Source: Talpa occidentalis
Lineage: Eukaryota; Chordata; Mammalia; Eulipotyphla; Talpidae
Direction: 5' to 3'
DNA length: 64,000 nucleotides
Assembly: GCF_014898055.3 (NCBI RefSeq)
Contig: NW_023601212.1
Span: 53,246,329 to 53,310,328 of the forward strand
Every line of letters begins with the position of its first letter. Position 1 is the stretch's first letter. The notes below the pieces were generated by a model. It was not told where the DNA came from, made no database searches, and worked only from the letters and a program-made list of their open reading frames with translations. The translations under genes were made by a program, and so were the position numbers. Shown here in pieces: positions 1 to 11,586 of this stretch.

Positions 1-1981
1 CACTATTTCCAAATTAACAATAGCTTTTTTCATTTCCTTCTCAAGGAGTATCTTGGAGATCTCATTTTCCATAGTCACATACATCACTGAATCCTTGCCT
101 CCTTTTTCCAAAATTGGCCAGAATCCATATTGTGAAGTATGCAGAAATCCCATTAGGCTTCTTTTATCTTTTGGTCATTTGGAAAACATTAACAAGCTCT
201 TATGTAATACATTGGAGATTGACAATCATACCCATTTTTTGGTCTTTTACTATATATTTTAAAGGCTGAGGTGTCCTATGTCATTTATGAGAACTACCCC
301 TCCACCTAGGGCCTCAATCCCATTCCTTTCAGAATCTCCAGGGGTCTTTCTGTTTCAGAGCTGTATCTTTCATCACTCCTTCCCCAGCTGCTTCCTCTCA
401 GCTTATTAATATTCCCTTTTAAAAAGAAACCCTTCCTTTACCCCCATTTACCCCTTAAAGACACCATCCAATGGCCCTCTTTCTATTTCTTTCTTCCTAG
501 CCCTTAAAAGTGTAGTCTACAGTTGTCAGCTCCATTTCTTCTTCAACCTACCAAATGCAGTCAGATTTTACCCTTACCCTCCACTAATCCTGTTCTAAGA
601 TTACATAAAAGCCTCTTATATATCAAAGTTAATGTATGATATGAGGTCATCATCCTGCTCCATCTCTCAGCTGTTGTTTCCATCTTCCTGTTCTGCTTGA
701 AACGCTCCTCCTTTGGTGTCTGGAATATCGCATCTGTCTATGCCCCTTGTTTTTCCCCCTCTGCCTTATAATGTGACTCACTAGTTGTCTCTCATTTCGT
801 GCTGTCCTGAGAATTCTTCCACTCTGATAGCTTCAACCAACACCTTTATGCAGTTTTGCACCAGAGGTATATAACTGATCTTGTCCTCACCTGACCTTCT
901 CTTCAATGTATTCAAAGAATTTACTTTTTCTTAAAATGAGTTTTGGAGAAAAAGAAATTTGCTATCATACATTGTAGAGAGAGAGCATGTTTCAGATGAG
1001 CAGTTACAAAACCATATGCAGAATAAAAAGAGAGGAAAGATCCGGAGAGATTGAGAAGGTTGTAATCAGTTCAGTATTGCTGTTGTGAAGTGAAACTGAG
1101 GGGGAAAAGAGGGATGAGAGGTGAGGCTAGGCAGACAGGCAAATGAAGTGCCATGCAGATGGTTTGAGATGTTGTCCTCTGTATGGTGAGCCATTGTGGC
1201 ATTCTGAGCAGAATACCATGACTGGCTTTGAATTCTAGAAAATTCTTTCTGTTAGGACAGAAAAGAAAGGATGAGATTGGAGGCAGGAGACCAAGGAAGC
1301 TGCACTATCATTTAAATAAGAGATAATGATATGATAAGCTAGGACAATGGAAGTGGTTCAGGGAGGAGGGATAATTGGCTTTCCTAAAGTGGAATCAAGG
1401 GTATTTGGTGATTAATCCACTAAAAGTATATGTAAGAAGATAAACTCTAGGGTGATGGGCTTCCTCATTTGGGTAATGGGGGAAAGGAAAAAATATTGAG
1501 CACAATGGATTAAAGAGCTTGAAGGAGACTTATTGGTCAACAATCATTCACTCATTCACCATACAGATATTTACTGAGCATTTTCTGCATGCTGGACACT
1601 GTGCTTAGACTTCTAATGATTTACATTTTGGGCATAAGTTTGAGACACTTGGAAACATTCAGGTTTTAGATATCTAAGAAACAGGTAGAGAAAAGCATCT
1701 AAAACTCAGGAGACATGTTCATTGTGTTGCTATTATTAGTAACCATGTGACAGGTGTTCTTGTAGGTACATTTTTCATATAATGCTTAAGTAGCTTTTCT
1801 CTACTAACATTAGTGATATTGGTGATATCTACAATCCATTCCATATTATTGATATTAGTTTTTAAATAATGTTTATCTGCATCCTTATGATTAATATAAT
1901 TTTCAAAAAACCACACATGTACACCTGTATGATTGGGCAGTGTTGACTGGTTTCTGCAAAATTGATGTCAAATCAAAGGTT
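1..1981. other. Unassigned non-coding DNA
   Basis: AT-rich sequence with pyrimidine-rich runs at 300-900 and purine-rich sequence at 960-1500. The only open frames are under 70 codons and have no recognisable domain. I see no clear repeat boundary, TSD, tRNA or splice-flanked exon. Positions 1,130-1,400 have the look of a very old interspersed repeat, but I cannot name it. Confidence 0.5.
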
Positions 1982-2770
1982 AAAAAATCCTCTTCAAGGA
2001 AATGCAACTGGCCAACAGGCATATGAAAAAATGTTCAACATCACTTGTAATCAGGGAAATGCAAATCAAAACTACCATGAGATACCATCTTACACCAGTG
2101 AGAATGGCACATATTAAAAAAACTAGCAACAACAAATGTTGGCGAGAGTGTGGAGAAAAAGGAACTCTTCTGCACTGCTGGTGGGAGTGCAAACTGGTCC
2201 AACCACTATGGAGAGCTGTGTGGAGATTTCTGGACCTACTAAAATAGAGCTTCCATATGATCCAGCAATTCCACCCTAGGTATTTACCCAAAGGACACAG
2301 AAACATCAATTCCAAAGAACACCTGCACCCCTATGTTTATAGCAGCACTATTTACAATAGCTAAGCTTTGGAAACAACCCAAATGCCCAAAAATAGATGA
2401 CTGGATCAAGAAGATGTGGTACATATACACCATGGAATATTACTCAGCATTCAAAAATGATAAACACGTGAAATTTGCAGCAACATGGATGGCGCTGGAA
2501 GGGATCATGCTCAGCGAAATAAGCCAGAAAGAAAAAGAAAAATACCGGATGGTCTCACTCATAGCAGGAATCTAGAAAACTTAAATAAGGGACCAGGAAA
2601 ATGAATAACTATAAGAAAGTGAGAATCAAAATCAACAAAAAACTATGAACCAGAGACACTTTTTGGGGGGTGGGTGGCAGGAGGTGAGGGATTGGGGTCA
2701 AAATGGGGGGGTTGCAATTGTATGGGGAATATAAAAATAAAATTTATTATTTTTAAAAAAATCCTCTTCA
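1982..2770 (+). mobile_element. L1 3' fragment with TSD
   Basis: A LINE-1 copy truncated at the 5' end on the plus strand (element 1,997-2,755). It starts in the last third of ORF2 and runs through the 3'UTR (G-rich run at 2,665-2,710) to a short A tail. It is flanked by a 15-bp TSD, AAAAAATCCTCTTCA, at 1,982-1,996 and 2,756-2,770. Translation gives the ORF2 C-terminal region, with [19 protein letters not shown] near the start and AALFTIAKLWKQPKCPKIDD further on. A frame change near 2,245 separates these two parts, so the copy is dead. The near-perfect TSD and similarity to the other young copies point to a recent insertion. Confidence 0.93.
2002..2575 (+). pseudogene. L1 ORF2 C-terminal remnant
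   Basis: This is the C-terminal, cysteine-containing part of the L1 ORF2 protein. It lies in two frames: 2,002-2,247 (81 codons including [19 protein letters not shown]) and 2,333-2,575 (80 codons ending MVSLIAGI). The link between them, which reads [15 protein letters not shown] in related copies, is broken by a stop and frameshift. Endonuclease and reverse transcriptase domains are absent because of the 5' truncation. It has no function of its own. Confidence 0.9.
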
Positions 2771-2929
2771 TAAGCATTTTTATCACCCTTGAAAAATTGC
2801 AAACTTCACCATCTTTTGGAGTATCCTTTCACTTTACAACATTTTATATATGGTCACTACTTATTTGTTGGTGATAATCTTATGAATAAATGCAATCTTT
2901 TTTGAAAAATGGACAAACTTTAGAATGAG

Positions 2930-3310
2930 TTTAAATGTATATATCTATACCTTTTGAACCCATGATACTACTTTTGGGCAATTCAACTATTCTAAAGAAA
3001 TAACCCAGGCAATGGAAAAAGCTGTATGATGATGATGGTTATCATAGCCTTATTTATAATTTTTAAAGAAAAGAAAACAACCTTGGTATCCATAGGAGTA
3101 AATTATAGTTCATTTATATGTGCTCATTACAATTATGGTTAGGGAAATTATAGAAACACATTTGAAAATGCATATGATTGAATGGTAAGAGAGAAAGGGC
3201 AGCAAAAATGTTTAAGTACACTATAATTACAATTATGTAAGAAATATATGGGGAAAATAATGGAAGCAAATTTTCCAAAATACCGATAATAATTATATTT
3301 GAATGGGAAA
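2930..3310 (+). mobile_element. Old L1 fragment (ORF2 end/3'UTR type)
   Basis: The order of motifs follows an old mammalian L1 3' region on the plus strand: an A-rich lead, a GGGCAATTC-type segment, CTTATTTATAATTTTTAAAG, then AACAACCTTGGTATCCATAGG and an A-rich run. It is heavily diverged and has no visible TSD. The call rests on remembered L1 consensus order. Confidence 0.45.
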
Positions 3311-5995
3311 TAAAGGGCGATTGTTTTTAAATTCCAAATCATCTGTATATCAGAGATTTATCACTTTTGTTTTCTCATTGACCACTGTCCTTTTCCCAGT
3401 AAAAGTGCCCTGACTCTCTATGGATAATTGTTGGTTCCTTCTCTAAGTTCTTGTGGTTTTGGTGAGGTTGATGCCACCCCTTCCAGACATATAATCTAAG
3501 CCCAGATCCTCAGATGCAATTAGACAACACTAGAACTTTTATTGGTGTTTTTGGAAAGGATACAGGCTCTTTTTCCACTGTGATTGACTAAGAGGATAGG
3601 ATGTATGTCTGCGGTGAACTCTACTTGCAAAAAAAGCTAGTACAATGGAAACCATGGATATGTGATGAAAACTGGAGACTGAATCCTGGGAAGCCTGTTT
3701 GGACCCTCTGGGCTGCTCATAATCTCTTGTGAACAGTCTTTGAAATTACATGAGCCCATAATTTTGCTTTTGCTTAAGGCAGGTTGATTTTTTTCTCTTT
3801 TAATTTATAACAGGAAGAACCTTATTAACTGAATAATCATAGTATGTTATTTTATATATTTTTAAAAAGCATATGTAACAATTAGTATTCTAGAGCTTTC
3901 TACACATTCTAAAGTTGGCATTCACTTCTTGACAATGCTAAAAATGTGAATGAAATATTGATATTAATTTCAGGGATTCTAGAATTTCCAGAAATCTTGA
4001 TGCAATTTTGTCACATTGCTCTTGTAAAGTTAGTGAAGGTTTTAATTGGGGTAGAGGGTAAGTAATTTGGAAGATCTTATTATAGATTGGAGCAGTGTTT
4101 TTACTTTCAGTAATGGACGTCTTTTTTTTTTTTCTCTTTAGGGAAACCCCCTTCCCCCTACTGCTATAGCATCTGCTACTTCTTTTTGGGAACTATTTCC
4201 CTTTACAACTCTGCCAGCATGGGCAACTTATCTAAATTGGGTGTCTTGGGACCCTTTTGAGTTTTGTTCAAATAGAAGTTAAGGAAAAAGTTTCTCTTTT
4301 CTCTGGCGTAGAAGCTGAAAGTTGCTGGTGTCCATGATTCTAGCCTGTTGAAATTCCTGGTCTGAGGGAAGGAAGTGAACTTGCTGAGGAAAGCAGAGGC
4401 AAGAAAAAGAGCCCAAAAAGCAGATTTATCAAGTTCTAATCATCCTTAGAACATGGTAGCTACATTCCTCCCCAGCCCACAGTTTGATTAGATAAGCCAA
4501 TAAATTCTCAGCCCCTCCCCACCACCACTAAGGAATTTCTCTTGGATTTGTGTGGGAGAGCCTGGATTAAACATATCTCTGGTGCAATGCCCCAGTAAAT
4601 CTAGTTCAGAGCCTGCAATTTGGCCTAAAGGCCAAGGATTCTTATACAAACATAAACCTACACACACACTTTTAAAGGAGACATGGTTTAAGAAGCTATT
4701 CACTATAATACATATGTAAAATATATGTCATATAAGTTTCATTTAAAATTATGAGGGAAAGAATAAAATACATATTTTACAAAAAGTAAAATATCCTGTT
4801 AAGGTAATTATTTTACCTAAAGTACAAAATCTTTCTTACAATTTTAAAGATCAATTTATTCAAAAATTTGAAAATTGCTATAGATAAAACAGTTATTTTG
4901 TTCCTCCGTATGACAGATGTTGAGAATATTTATGCTTAGTTTCCAAAAACAAAAACCTATGAAAAGTGTCATAGACAGCTAATTTATTTCAGTACATAAG
5001 TGAACATGTTTATGAATCTTGCTGGATTATTGCATATTGAAAGAACTAAGAGACAATAAATGTAATGATTTTTGTGTTTTTTTAAACATATTGGTTGAGT
5101 TGTAGAAAGTTTTCCTGACCAGAATTCTGGTACTTTAATTCACCTCTAATTTCCAGCTTAGTGGTCTTAACCTAGAATTTATCTCTGAACGCTCATCTGT
5201 ATATAACCTTCCTGATAATTTGGTTCTACCCTGACTTCTGAGCTTCTTCTATTTCATCTCTTTGGTTCCCAGCATCCTCCTTTGCCTCCTCCAGGAACTG
5301 CCCATCCTGGGCTCAGTCCTGAGGAATCTAATCTAGCCACAGCCATTCAGTTGACTGTAGTGGCAGCTGGGAGCAGGGGTGAGAATGTGGACATTTTGTC
5401 TAATGTCTGTAGTTATGAGGCACTCTACCTGTTCCTGTGACAAAATTAATTTACCCATTGGCATATCCATTTTCAGTTTAGGAGAAACGTGATGCTATGG
5501 ATAGACAGTGTTCCAGAAACAGTTGCTCATACCTTTGGCTCAATTAGCAGAAATGATGAAGGTGTGTTACCACAGCTTATAAACCTTATGCATTTTTGCC
5601 CAGTATGCCATATACCCTCCCTGGGTGTGTCAAACAAATAGCCACTTCTCAGGAAATGTTATTTTTTTCCTGGGCAATGGAAGACTTGCCTCACAGACAT
5701 ACATGACAGAGCTGCTGATTTCATGCTCAGAGTCTTTCTGAAGCTGTGACATTGCCCTTCACCACTATACCACATGAACTTCCACAAAGTTCTTTGGGTC
5801 CTTAATTTTCTCCTGAAAAAATAAAAGTATCTTCATAAGAATTAGTGGAGCCATAATAAGTGTATCCCATGTCTCCTCTGCCCTTTGGGGGAGCATTTGG
5901 CTTTGATGCTACACATTGTCCTGACTCAAAACTGTGCCCGCCAGCTAGAAACCTGGAAAAATATTATGTTTTACCCTTTCATCTCTGGTTCTGTC
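3310..5995. other. Unassigned non-coding DNA
   Basis: About 2.7 kb of ordinary AT-rich DNA. Open frames are at most 71 codons and show no domain. I find no convincing exon, RNA gene or complete repeat. A T-rich run at 4,120-4,140 and a short (CA)n at 4,660-4,670 are the only simple sequences. Confidence 0.5.
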
Positions 5996-6160
5996 TTCTA
6001 AATTTGATCTATCCAAATGTCCGAAGTGAGCACATCTTTTTTTCTCCTGAAATATTTGTGATTTGATATTTTGTTGTGTTCTAAATTTTAACTATCCAAA
6101 TATCCAAAGTGAGCCCATCTTTCTTTTTCTGAAATATTTGTGATTTGGTATTTTATTGTG
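5996..6160 (+). repeat. Tandem duplication, 83-bp unit, two copies
   Basis: Two adjacent units, 5,996-6,078 and 6,079-6,160, both start TTCTAAATTT and end in TTTT(G/A)TTGTG. They share TATCCAAAT, AGTGAGC and GAAATATTTGTGATTTG in the same order. By eye they are roughly 88 percent identical with one short indel. This is a simple local duplication without coding content. Confidence 0.85.
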
Positions 6161-6699
6161 AAGTCCCTTATAACAATTCCCAGTGATTTTAACCAAAGGT
6201 ATTTTGTTTTTGTTTTGTTTGGTTCTGGGAATTTTATGGGGACTTTTACTTGAAATAAGTGAACCACAATCTAGGGCATGGAAATTTTGTGCCAAATTTG
6301 GGTTATATGAAGACTGACCTGGAAAATCTTTAAAAAAAATAGTTTGTGAAATAAACTGCCCACCTAGTAGAACATGGATTCATTAATTTTAATTTCCAAT
6401 AGTCGTTATAAATAATTTTTTTAAAAAAGAAAACTTTCTTAACTGGAGTCAGACAGAAAGTCAAAAGAGCCCTTACAGTTTCAAAACTCAGAGATCCTTC
6501 TGTTCAAGCTCAATTCTAGTCTTCCCTAAGGGACTATTGGAACAATTAGTGATGTAAATATACATGTACCTTATGTAAAAGGGTAAGACTATTAAAGAAT
6601 TATTAATACCATTAAGAATATATTAAAGGGTAAGACTTGAATCACTGAGAGAAGACAGGAGTAATAGGTCGAAACCATAAGGAATGTAGGTTTAACTCA

Positions 6700-6955
6700 G
6701 TAACAGAATGTACAAGCAATACAAAATTTCACAAAAAGAGGATACTAAAAAAAAGCTAATAAACATATGAAAAACAGTTCAAAATTATTAGTCACCGGAA
6801 AATGAAACTTAACACCAAAATGAGATACCATTAGACATCTACTAAATTGAGTACAATGAAAAAAGTCATACAATAGCAAGTGAGAGTGAGGATATGGAAC
6901 CTTGAAATTCTCATACTCTGCTTGTGGGAGTGGAAACAGGTATCATTACTGACCA
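6700..6955 (+). mobile_element. Old L1 ORF2 fragment
   Basis: A diverged plus-strand L1 piece matching the end of ORF2. AATAAACATATGAAAAACAG, then CATTAGTCACC, then ATGAGATACCATTAGACATC and CTTGTGGGAGTGGAAAC appear in the canonical order. It stops where the LTR-like segment at 6,965 begins. Confidence 0.55.
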
Positions 6956-6964
6956 GTTGAGTTC

Positions 6965-7333
6965 TGTTACCCATCCAACACCCACGCAAGCCCAAAAAAA
7001 GACATTCTAAACAACGGTTCAAGCAGCAGTTTTTATTCATTTGTCAAGGAATAGACAAGGGAGCTAGAATGCTAAAGACCTTCTCCTTGAACTGGAGAGA
7101 AGTAAGTACTTACATGGTAGAGTCCAAAAGAGGGTAAAAGGCTAGAATCAGAGTCAGCAAGATTTAGGGAAATAGGTGAGCTGTACTAGGAACTGATTTT
7201 ATGCCCTTTTTTCTTCCAAGTTTGGTGTTGACCAGATCTGTCTTGGTGCTGGTAGATATGTTTTGTTTTTTTATTGTTTGCTTACCAGGGTAATGAGAGC
7301 TTGGATTAACCCTGTTGTACCTCTACCTCCACA
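6965..7333 (-). mobile_element. LTR-like segment, minus strand
   Basis: Read on the minus strand, this 369-bp segment begins TGTGGAGGTAG and ends GGGTAACA, the TG...CA ends of a retroviral LTR. It carries an AATAAA polyadenylation signal about 65 bp before its end, followed by CTGCTGCTTGAACC. No matching TSD is seen at the edges, and the match to a named family is unknown. It interrupts old L1 sequence. It could also be a non-LTR ancient repeat. Confidence 0.42.
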
Positions 7334-7499
7334 GAATGCACAAGCAATACAAAAATGATTATATCCCCACAAAAGTCTCAGTCTCAGTGGGCCTTACTTA
7401 GTTTTCTGTGGGTTTGTATGCAAAAAGATAAACAAACAGGGAAGGGAGGAACTTAGAATTACTGGGCAGGTGACACTATAAATACTTTGGAAATGCAAT

Positions 7500-8030
7500 A
7501 GTATTCACTAAAATCAAAATAGGCAGCCCTGTGTCCAGTTCAGCAACTCCACTGCTCTTTACAGCTTATAAGAGGTTTACATATGTAGATGTAGAAATAA
7601 TACTAGTAGAAATAATACTCATAGCATAATGTTCAATATAACCCCCAATTGGAAACAACCCCAAATGCCTATCAACATCTAGAGTAAATAAATAAGTAGT
7701 ATATTCATGACTTAATGCTATAAAAAAATGACAAAAGAACAGACTATTGCTACATGCAACAATATGAATAAATGGCACAAACAGGATATTTATCCAAAGA
7801 AACCATACAAAAAGAAGACATACCTTAAGAAAAGAGAGAACTAATCTATGAGATAGAATATCAGGATAGTAATTTCATCTGTACAAGAAGGTAGAGATTA
7901 GGAGGGGACATGAGGAGGCTGCTTGGATATTTATAACTCTCTATTTCTTGATCTGGGAGGTACTTACATGGGTACGTGCACTTTGTGAAAAGCCATAAGT
8001 TGTACACTTAACATAAATGGTTTGTTACAC
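7500..8030 (+). mobile_element. Old L1 3' region
   Basis: Diverged L1 3' sequence on the plus strand. CAGTTCAGCAACTCCACTGC, then TTGGAAACAACCCCAAATGC with CTATCAACATC, then an A-rich segment and CATAAGTTGTACACTTAAC are in the order expected for the end of ORF2 and the 3'UTR of ancient L1 families. It is broken by many small changes. The 3' end is interrupted by the short L1 insertion that follows. Confidence 0.55.
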
Positions 8031-8184
8031 TAAGGAACATTTTTATTTTTTTGCTATTATTTTATTCATTTTTTACATCATTCTTCATTTTTGTACAATG
8101 TATGCTTTCTCATCTCGAGTATAGTCCCCATGAAGTCTCCACCACCAATTCACCAGTGCACCATCACGGTAAGGAACATTTTTA
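8031..8184 (-). mobile_element. Very short L1 3'UTR insertion with TSD
   Basis: A 124-bp insert (8,046-8,169) is flanked by the 15-bp TSD TAAGGAACATTTTTA at 8,031-8,045 and 8,170-8,184. The insert is only the last part of an L1 3'UTR in minus orientation: T-rich start, TTACATCATTCTTCATTTTT, GTACAATGTATGC, then a CCAC-rich part. It matches the 3'UTR type seen at 48.75, 54.19 and 55.65 kb, not that of the young L1s. Confidence 0.85.
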
Positions 8185-8617
8185 AATTGATATTTCATCT
8201 ATAACACATGATAAGATACGTCAAAGGAATGGAATGCTCACAGTTACCCATAACTATTCCTAAAATTTGATTGGCTTTCTACACTCTCTGAGACTACAGG
8301 AATAGGGAAGGTGTTGGCCAAATTCAGAGACAGCAGTCCAAGCAGAGAGAGAAGCAGGAGAAACAGCATAAATGTGAGAAAGTTCAGGTCATGTTAGTGA
8401 CTAGTGAGGCCGGGGAAGGAGCCGAGGGAGGATTGGGGTCATGGTGTGGAAAAGTAGGCAGGGTTTGTTCTTAAATCTCATAGGCTATAGAGCACTCATA
8501 AGAGTTAAAAGAAGGAAGTAATATTCCCTTTCACAATTCTGTATACTTTTCATAGGATGAGGGGTGGGTAGGGTTTCTGAATTTATCCAAAAATATTTTT
8601 TTGTCTTAGACTTTCTC

Positions 8618-8622
<5 letters not shown>

Positions 8623-8659
<37 letters not shown>
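8623..8659. repeat. (CA)n microsatellite
   Basis: About 18 uninterrupted CA units. Likely length-polymorphic. Confidence 0.97.
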
Positions 8660-8661
<2 letters not shown>

Positions 8662-8717
8662 CACTTACGTATAAAATGATTATATCCCCACAAAAGTTGA
8701 AAGGGGTGGATTACTCT

Positions 8718-8798
8718 TATTTCACACATCAGTCAACTGATGCCTAGAAAAACTAAATAACTTGTCTGAGGACAACAAAGTGGGCCTTCTGTCCACAG
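8718..8798 (+). repeat. MIR-like segment, arm of a distant inverted repeat
   Basis: The order CAGTCAACTGATGCCTAGAA, TAACTTGTCTGAGGACAAC, AAGTGGGCC resembles the central core of the ancient SINE MIR (gaaactgag...taacttgcc...agtgg). The reverse complement of 9,817-9,897 matches it at about 90 percent and shares its departures from MIR, so the two are a later inverted duplicate of one another. Confidence 0.55.
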
Positions 8799-9354
8799 GG
8801 GACAATTTTCCTTGCTTGAGTGACCCCAGGAAACAGAACCTTGATGGATTCAGCAAGGGATTTATTCTCTGGGATCAGAGGTGGCAAGTCGAGAGAGGAA
8901 GCTAAGGAAACTCACTGCTGTCTGCACAGGAGGCCACCCTCCAGGGCAAGTGGTTTCCATGGCAATAGATGCCAGCCTAGGAAGCTCAGCCCTTGTAGTC
9001 CAGAGAGGCAGTTTTGATGATTTCACTCAAGCTGTGGAGTCAGAGCTACTCAACCCTGTGTCAGCTCAGGGCACTGTCTCTAGAACAATATTTTTTATTT
9101 CAGCAGGTCATTATTAATAATTTTTCCTTCTTGTCTCAAAAATGTTCTCCTGCTCAGTGATGTTCTGGGTAAATGAGTGTTTTTTGAAAATTTCCATCCC
9201 CTTCATAGCATTTAGATTTGCTTTATGTGAAAAAGAGTTGAAGTGGAAAATTTTCTTTCCGCACAGTAAGATTTACATCACCAAGAGTCTCCATATATGT
9301 GAATCTGTGACTGACACTTTCTTGTTAATGTCCAGCAGTAGCTTTAATGTCAGT

Positions 9355-9545
9355 TGCTAGTTTGGGTTCAATTCTCAGACCATCCTTTCCTACTTCTGTG
9401 ATTTGAAGCAAGCTCATCGACCCCCCAGCACCTTCATTTTCTTATCTGTCTTATGGAATACTTTGCTAGGACTTGCTTTATGAGAAGAAAGTGAATATAA
9501 AGTGTTTAACACATAGCCAAAAGCTAAATAAATTAGGATTACCCT
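9355..9545 (-). mobile_element. MIR-like SINE, minus strand
   Basis: TTTGGGTTCAATTCTCAGAC, CTTCTGTGATTTGAAGCAAG, CTTCATTTTCTTATCTGTC, then AAAGTGTTTAACACATAGCC and AATAAATTAGGATTA follow the reverse-complement order of a full-length MIR. It is strongly diverged, as expected for this ancient family. Confidence 0.6.
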
Positions 9546-9599
9546 CTTGTCTAGACTGGTTTTCTTGCCTTTCCATTACATAATGCAGTATTTAGTACT

Positions 9600-9715
9600 A
9601 TTTTTTTTTCCTTTTTTAACAAATTGAAGTAACATTGAATTGCATTATAAAAGTTTCAGGTGTGCATCAGTAAAAATCAATAGTACTAATTTTTAACACT
9701 GATTATCCAAAGAAG
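9600..9715 (-). mobile_element. Old L1 3'UTR scrap
   Basis: A T-rich start followed by AACAAATTGAAGTAACATTG and AAAGTTTCAGGTGTGCATCA resembles the 3'UTR end of old L1s in minus orientation (attgaaataatt...tttcaggtgtac). It is short and diverged. Confidence 0.4.
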
Positions 9716-9816
9716 CTGGGAAATGACATGCTCAACTAATATTACCAATAACTTAGCTGATATGTGAAGGATAGAAAAGGTCTCACACACCCCCTGTGAG
9801 GAGGACAGTAGCGTTT

Positions 9817-9897
9817 CTGTGGACAGAGGGCCACTTTTGTTGTCCTCAGACAAGTTACTTGGTCTTTCTAGGCATCAGTTGACTAATTTGTGAAATA
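9817..9897 (-). repeat. MIR-like segment, second arm of inverted repeat
   Basis: Reverse-complement partner of 8,718-8,798. Both contain the exact block ACTTGTCTGAGGACAAC and both read AGTCAACTGATGCCTAGAAA. The arms are about 1.0 kb apart. Confidence 0.6.
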
Positions 9898-10066
9898 TGC
9901 AAGAGATGGGGACCATCACTTTGTTTCAAGGACCCAATATGGTCAGGCAGGTCTCCAGGTCTGGGAAGAGTCTTTTACCTACAGTTTCCTATCCCTTGGC
10001 AAGAGCGAGGGAAGGTAGTTCCAATGAGTCTGGAAATTGGAAAGAATGATGGGGAGAAAAGCAAGC

Positions 10067-10805
10067 TGTAGGGCAAATGGAGTTAACAGGCTGTTTTACG
10101 GCCCCCTGCTGCAGGCATGGATGCCTGGGGAGGGGGAGAATGGAGAGGGGGGTGCTTAAGCACGGATGCCTGCAATTAGGGCCACCTGGGTCCATTGCGC
10201 ATGTGTGAGTGTGGGCACTTGTGCCAGGGGCCAAGGATAAACAGGCAGTGTCCCTCTGAGCCAGGACTGCAGCAGGAGGCCAACTCTGAGGGGAGACCTG
10301 GGATCAAACAACACTGAGAATGCCAGAGAGAGGCCAGAGAAGAGCGGGAAAAAGCACCAAGACTCACAGGGCGTAATTGCCTGCCTCCCTCCCAGCCCTT
10401 CTTCCTCCGCCATGCCTGCCGCCTTGCATGCCAGCCCCCTGCCTGCGGTGCCTGCATACCTGGTTCCCTGAGAGCGCATTAAAGCCTGTTATCACCATCG
10501 AGGGCTCCGGGACTCTATCCATCTCCGGAATCAACTGTGAACCTCTTCTGTGCCTGCTTGCACAAGACATGCATACCTAATTCGAGGCCCCCTCTCCATC
10601 CAGTAAGGAAAAACCTTAAAAATCCTATTGCTTTCCTGATCAGTGCACCTCTCCCGCTTCCTGAGACCACACTCTGTGTCTTAGTGTTCTGTTGCTTCTA
10701 ATAGACTTTGATGCTGGCTTCATTCTGGTGCTTTATGATATTCTTGGCTCCAGAGACATCAAAGACCCTCGGACGTCGCGGTTCTCACACATCCACGCTG
10801 ACAAC
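10067..10805 (+). mobile_element. Probable ERV solo LTR
   Basis: A relatively GC-rich block with a sharp composition change against its flanks. It starts TGTAGGGCAAATGG and ends GCTGACAACA. It contains GAGCGCATTAAAGCCTG (possible polyadenylation signal) and, near the end, CTTCTAATAGACTTTGATGC and CCTCGGACGTCGCGGTTCTC. The latter resembles the R/U5 of class I endogenous retroviruses. No internal gag, pol or env frame and no TSD were found. The edges are approximate and the class is an inference. Confidence 0.45.
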
Positions 10806-10809
10806 ATCA

Positions 10810-11200
10810 TATGAGACTAAGAATGTTTAGGGACTAAGATTCACAATTATTGATATGCAAGAGGCAATATTTTCACAAAACACTTGAAAGTCCAGATGTG
10901 AATCCAATTCACTAATTCCAGAGTCATAACGTTTAGGTTTCCAAAGATAGGAGCGTAAATACTTAGGCTGAGGTATTCCTTTTCCTGTACGAGCTTCTTA
11001 CACCTGGAAACGTGGTCCCTCCTTACGGAACCACGAAAAAGTCATTGCAATGCTCAAGATTAATTTTCCTTTTATGAAAACAATCTTAATACCTTTTATT
11101 TGGGGGTGTTTTTAAGTTTAAACGAGACAATGAAACAGCTTAGCAGACCGTGTTTATTTAGTAGATCTAAGTGGAACAGATTCTCTTAGCGCCTCTGGAT
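10810..11200. other. Unassigned non-coding DNA
   Basis: AT-rich sequence between two LTR-like blocks. I see nothing definable apart from short T runs. Confidence 0.5.
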
Positions 11201-11215
11201 CCTCTATACGGCTGT

Positions 11216-11586
11216 TTGTGTAGACTGATAACAATCCACAGCTGTCCCCACTTGACAAAGTAGCCCTCAGCCAAACACAAGCCTCCTCGCCTGGGAGAAA
11301 AAGTCTCCCAAGGCCCAGGGTGGACCTCAGCCAATGGCAACAGACTTAGTGGTACAAAAGGCCTCCCCAGGCATTAACCTTGCAGCGCAACTTCCGGCCT
11401 CCTGTGGACTCTCACTGAAGCAGTAGACAGCCAGACCACAGTCCCTCATGCACTTTCTACTCCTGTCTCAGTGGACTTCTTTCATGCCTCTTATGCTGGG
11501 AACATGTTCCCCATCACTTAGAAAAGTCTTCAGCCTAGGCCTGGTTGCTCGTGAACCGCATTTAAGACAACTGGCATCGTAAGTGG
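11216..11586 (+). mobile_element. Possible LTR end with primer-binding-site-like motif
   Basis: The segment ends AAGACA at 11,564-11,569. Two bases later comes TGGCATCGTAAGTGG (11,572-11,586), which matches the tRNA-Leu-type primer binding site of ERVL elements (TGGTGTCAGAAGTGG) at 11 of 15 positions. This spacing is what an LTR/internal junction should show. Upstream there is no clear TATA box or AATAAA, and the 5' edge is a guess. It is probably a decayed ERVL-like element. Confidence 0.35.

Noticed and set aside
8623..8659. CRISPR-like or other array
   Set aside because: A simple CA dinucleotide microsatellite. No spacers, and a mammalian sequence context.
10156..10479. 107-codon minus frame and overlapping 93- and 68-codon frames
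   Set aside because: All lie in the GC-rich LTR-like block, where stop codons are rarer. No retroviral or host motif.
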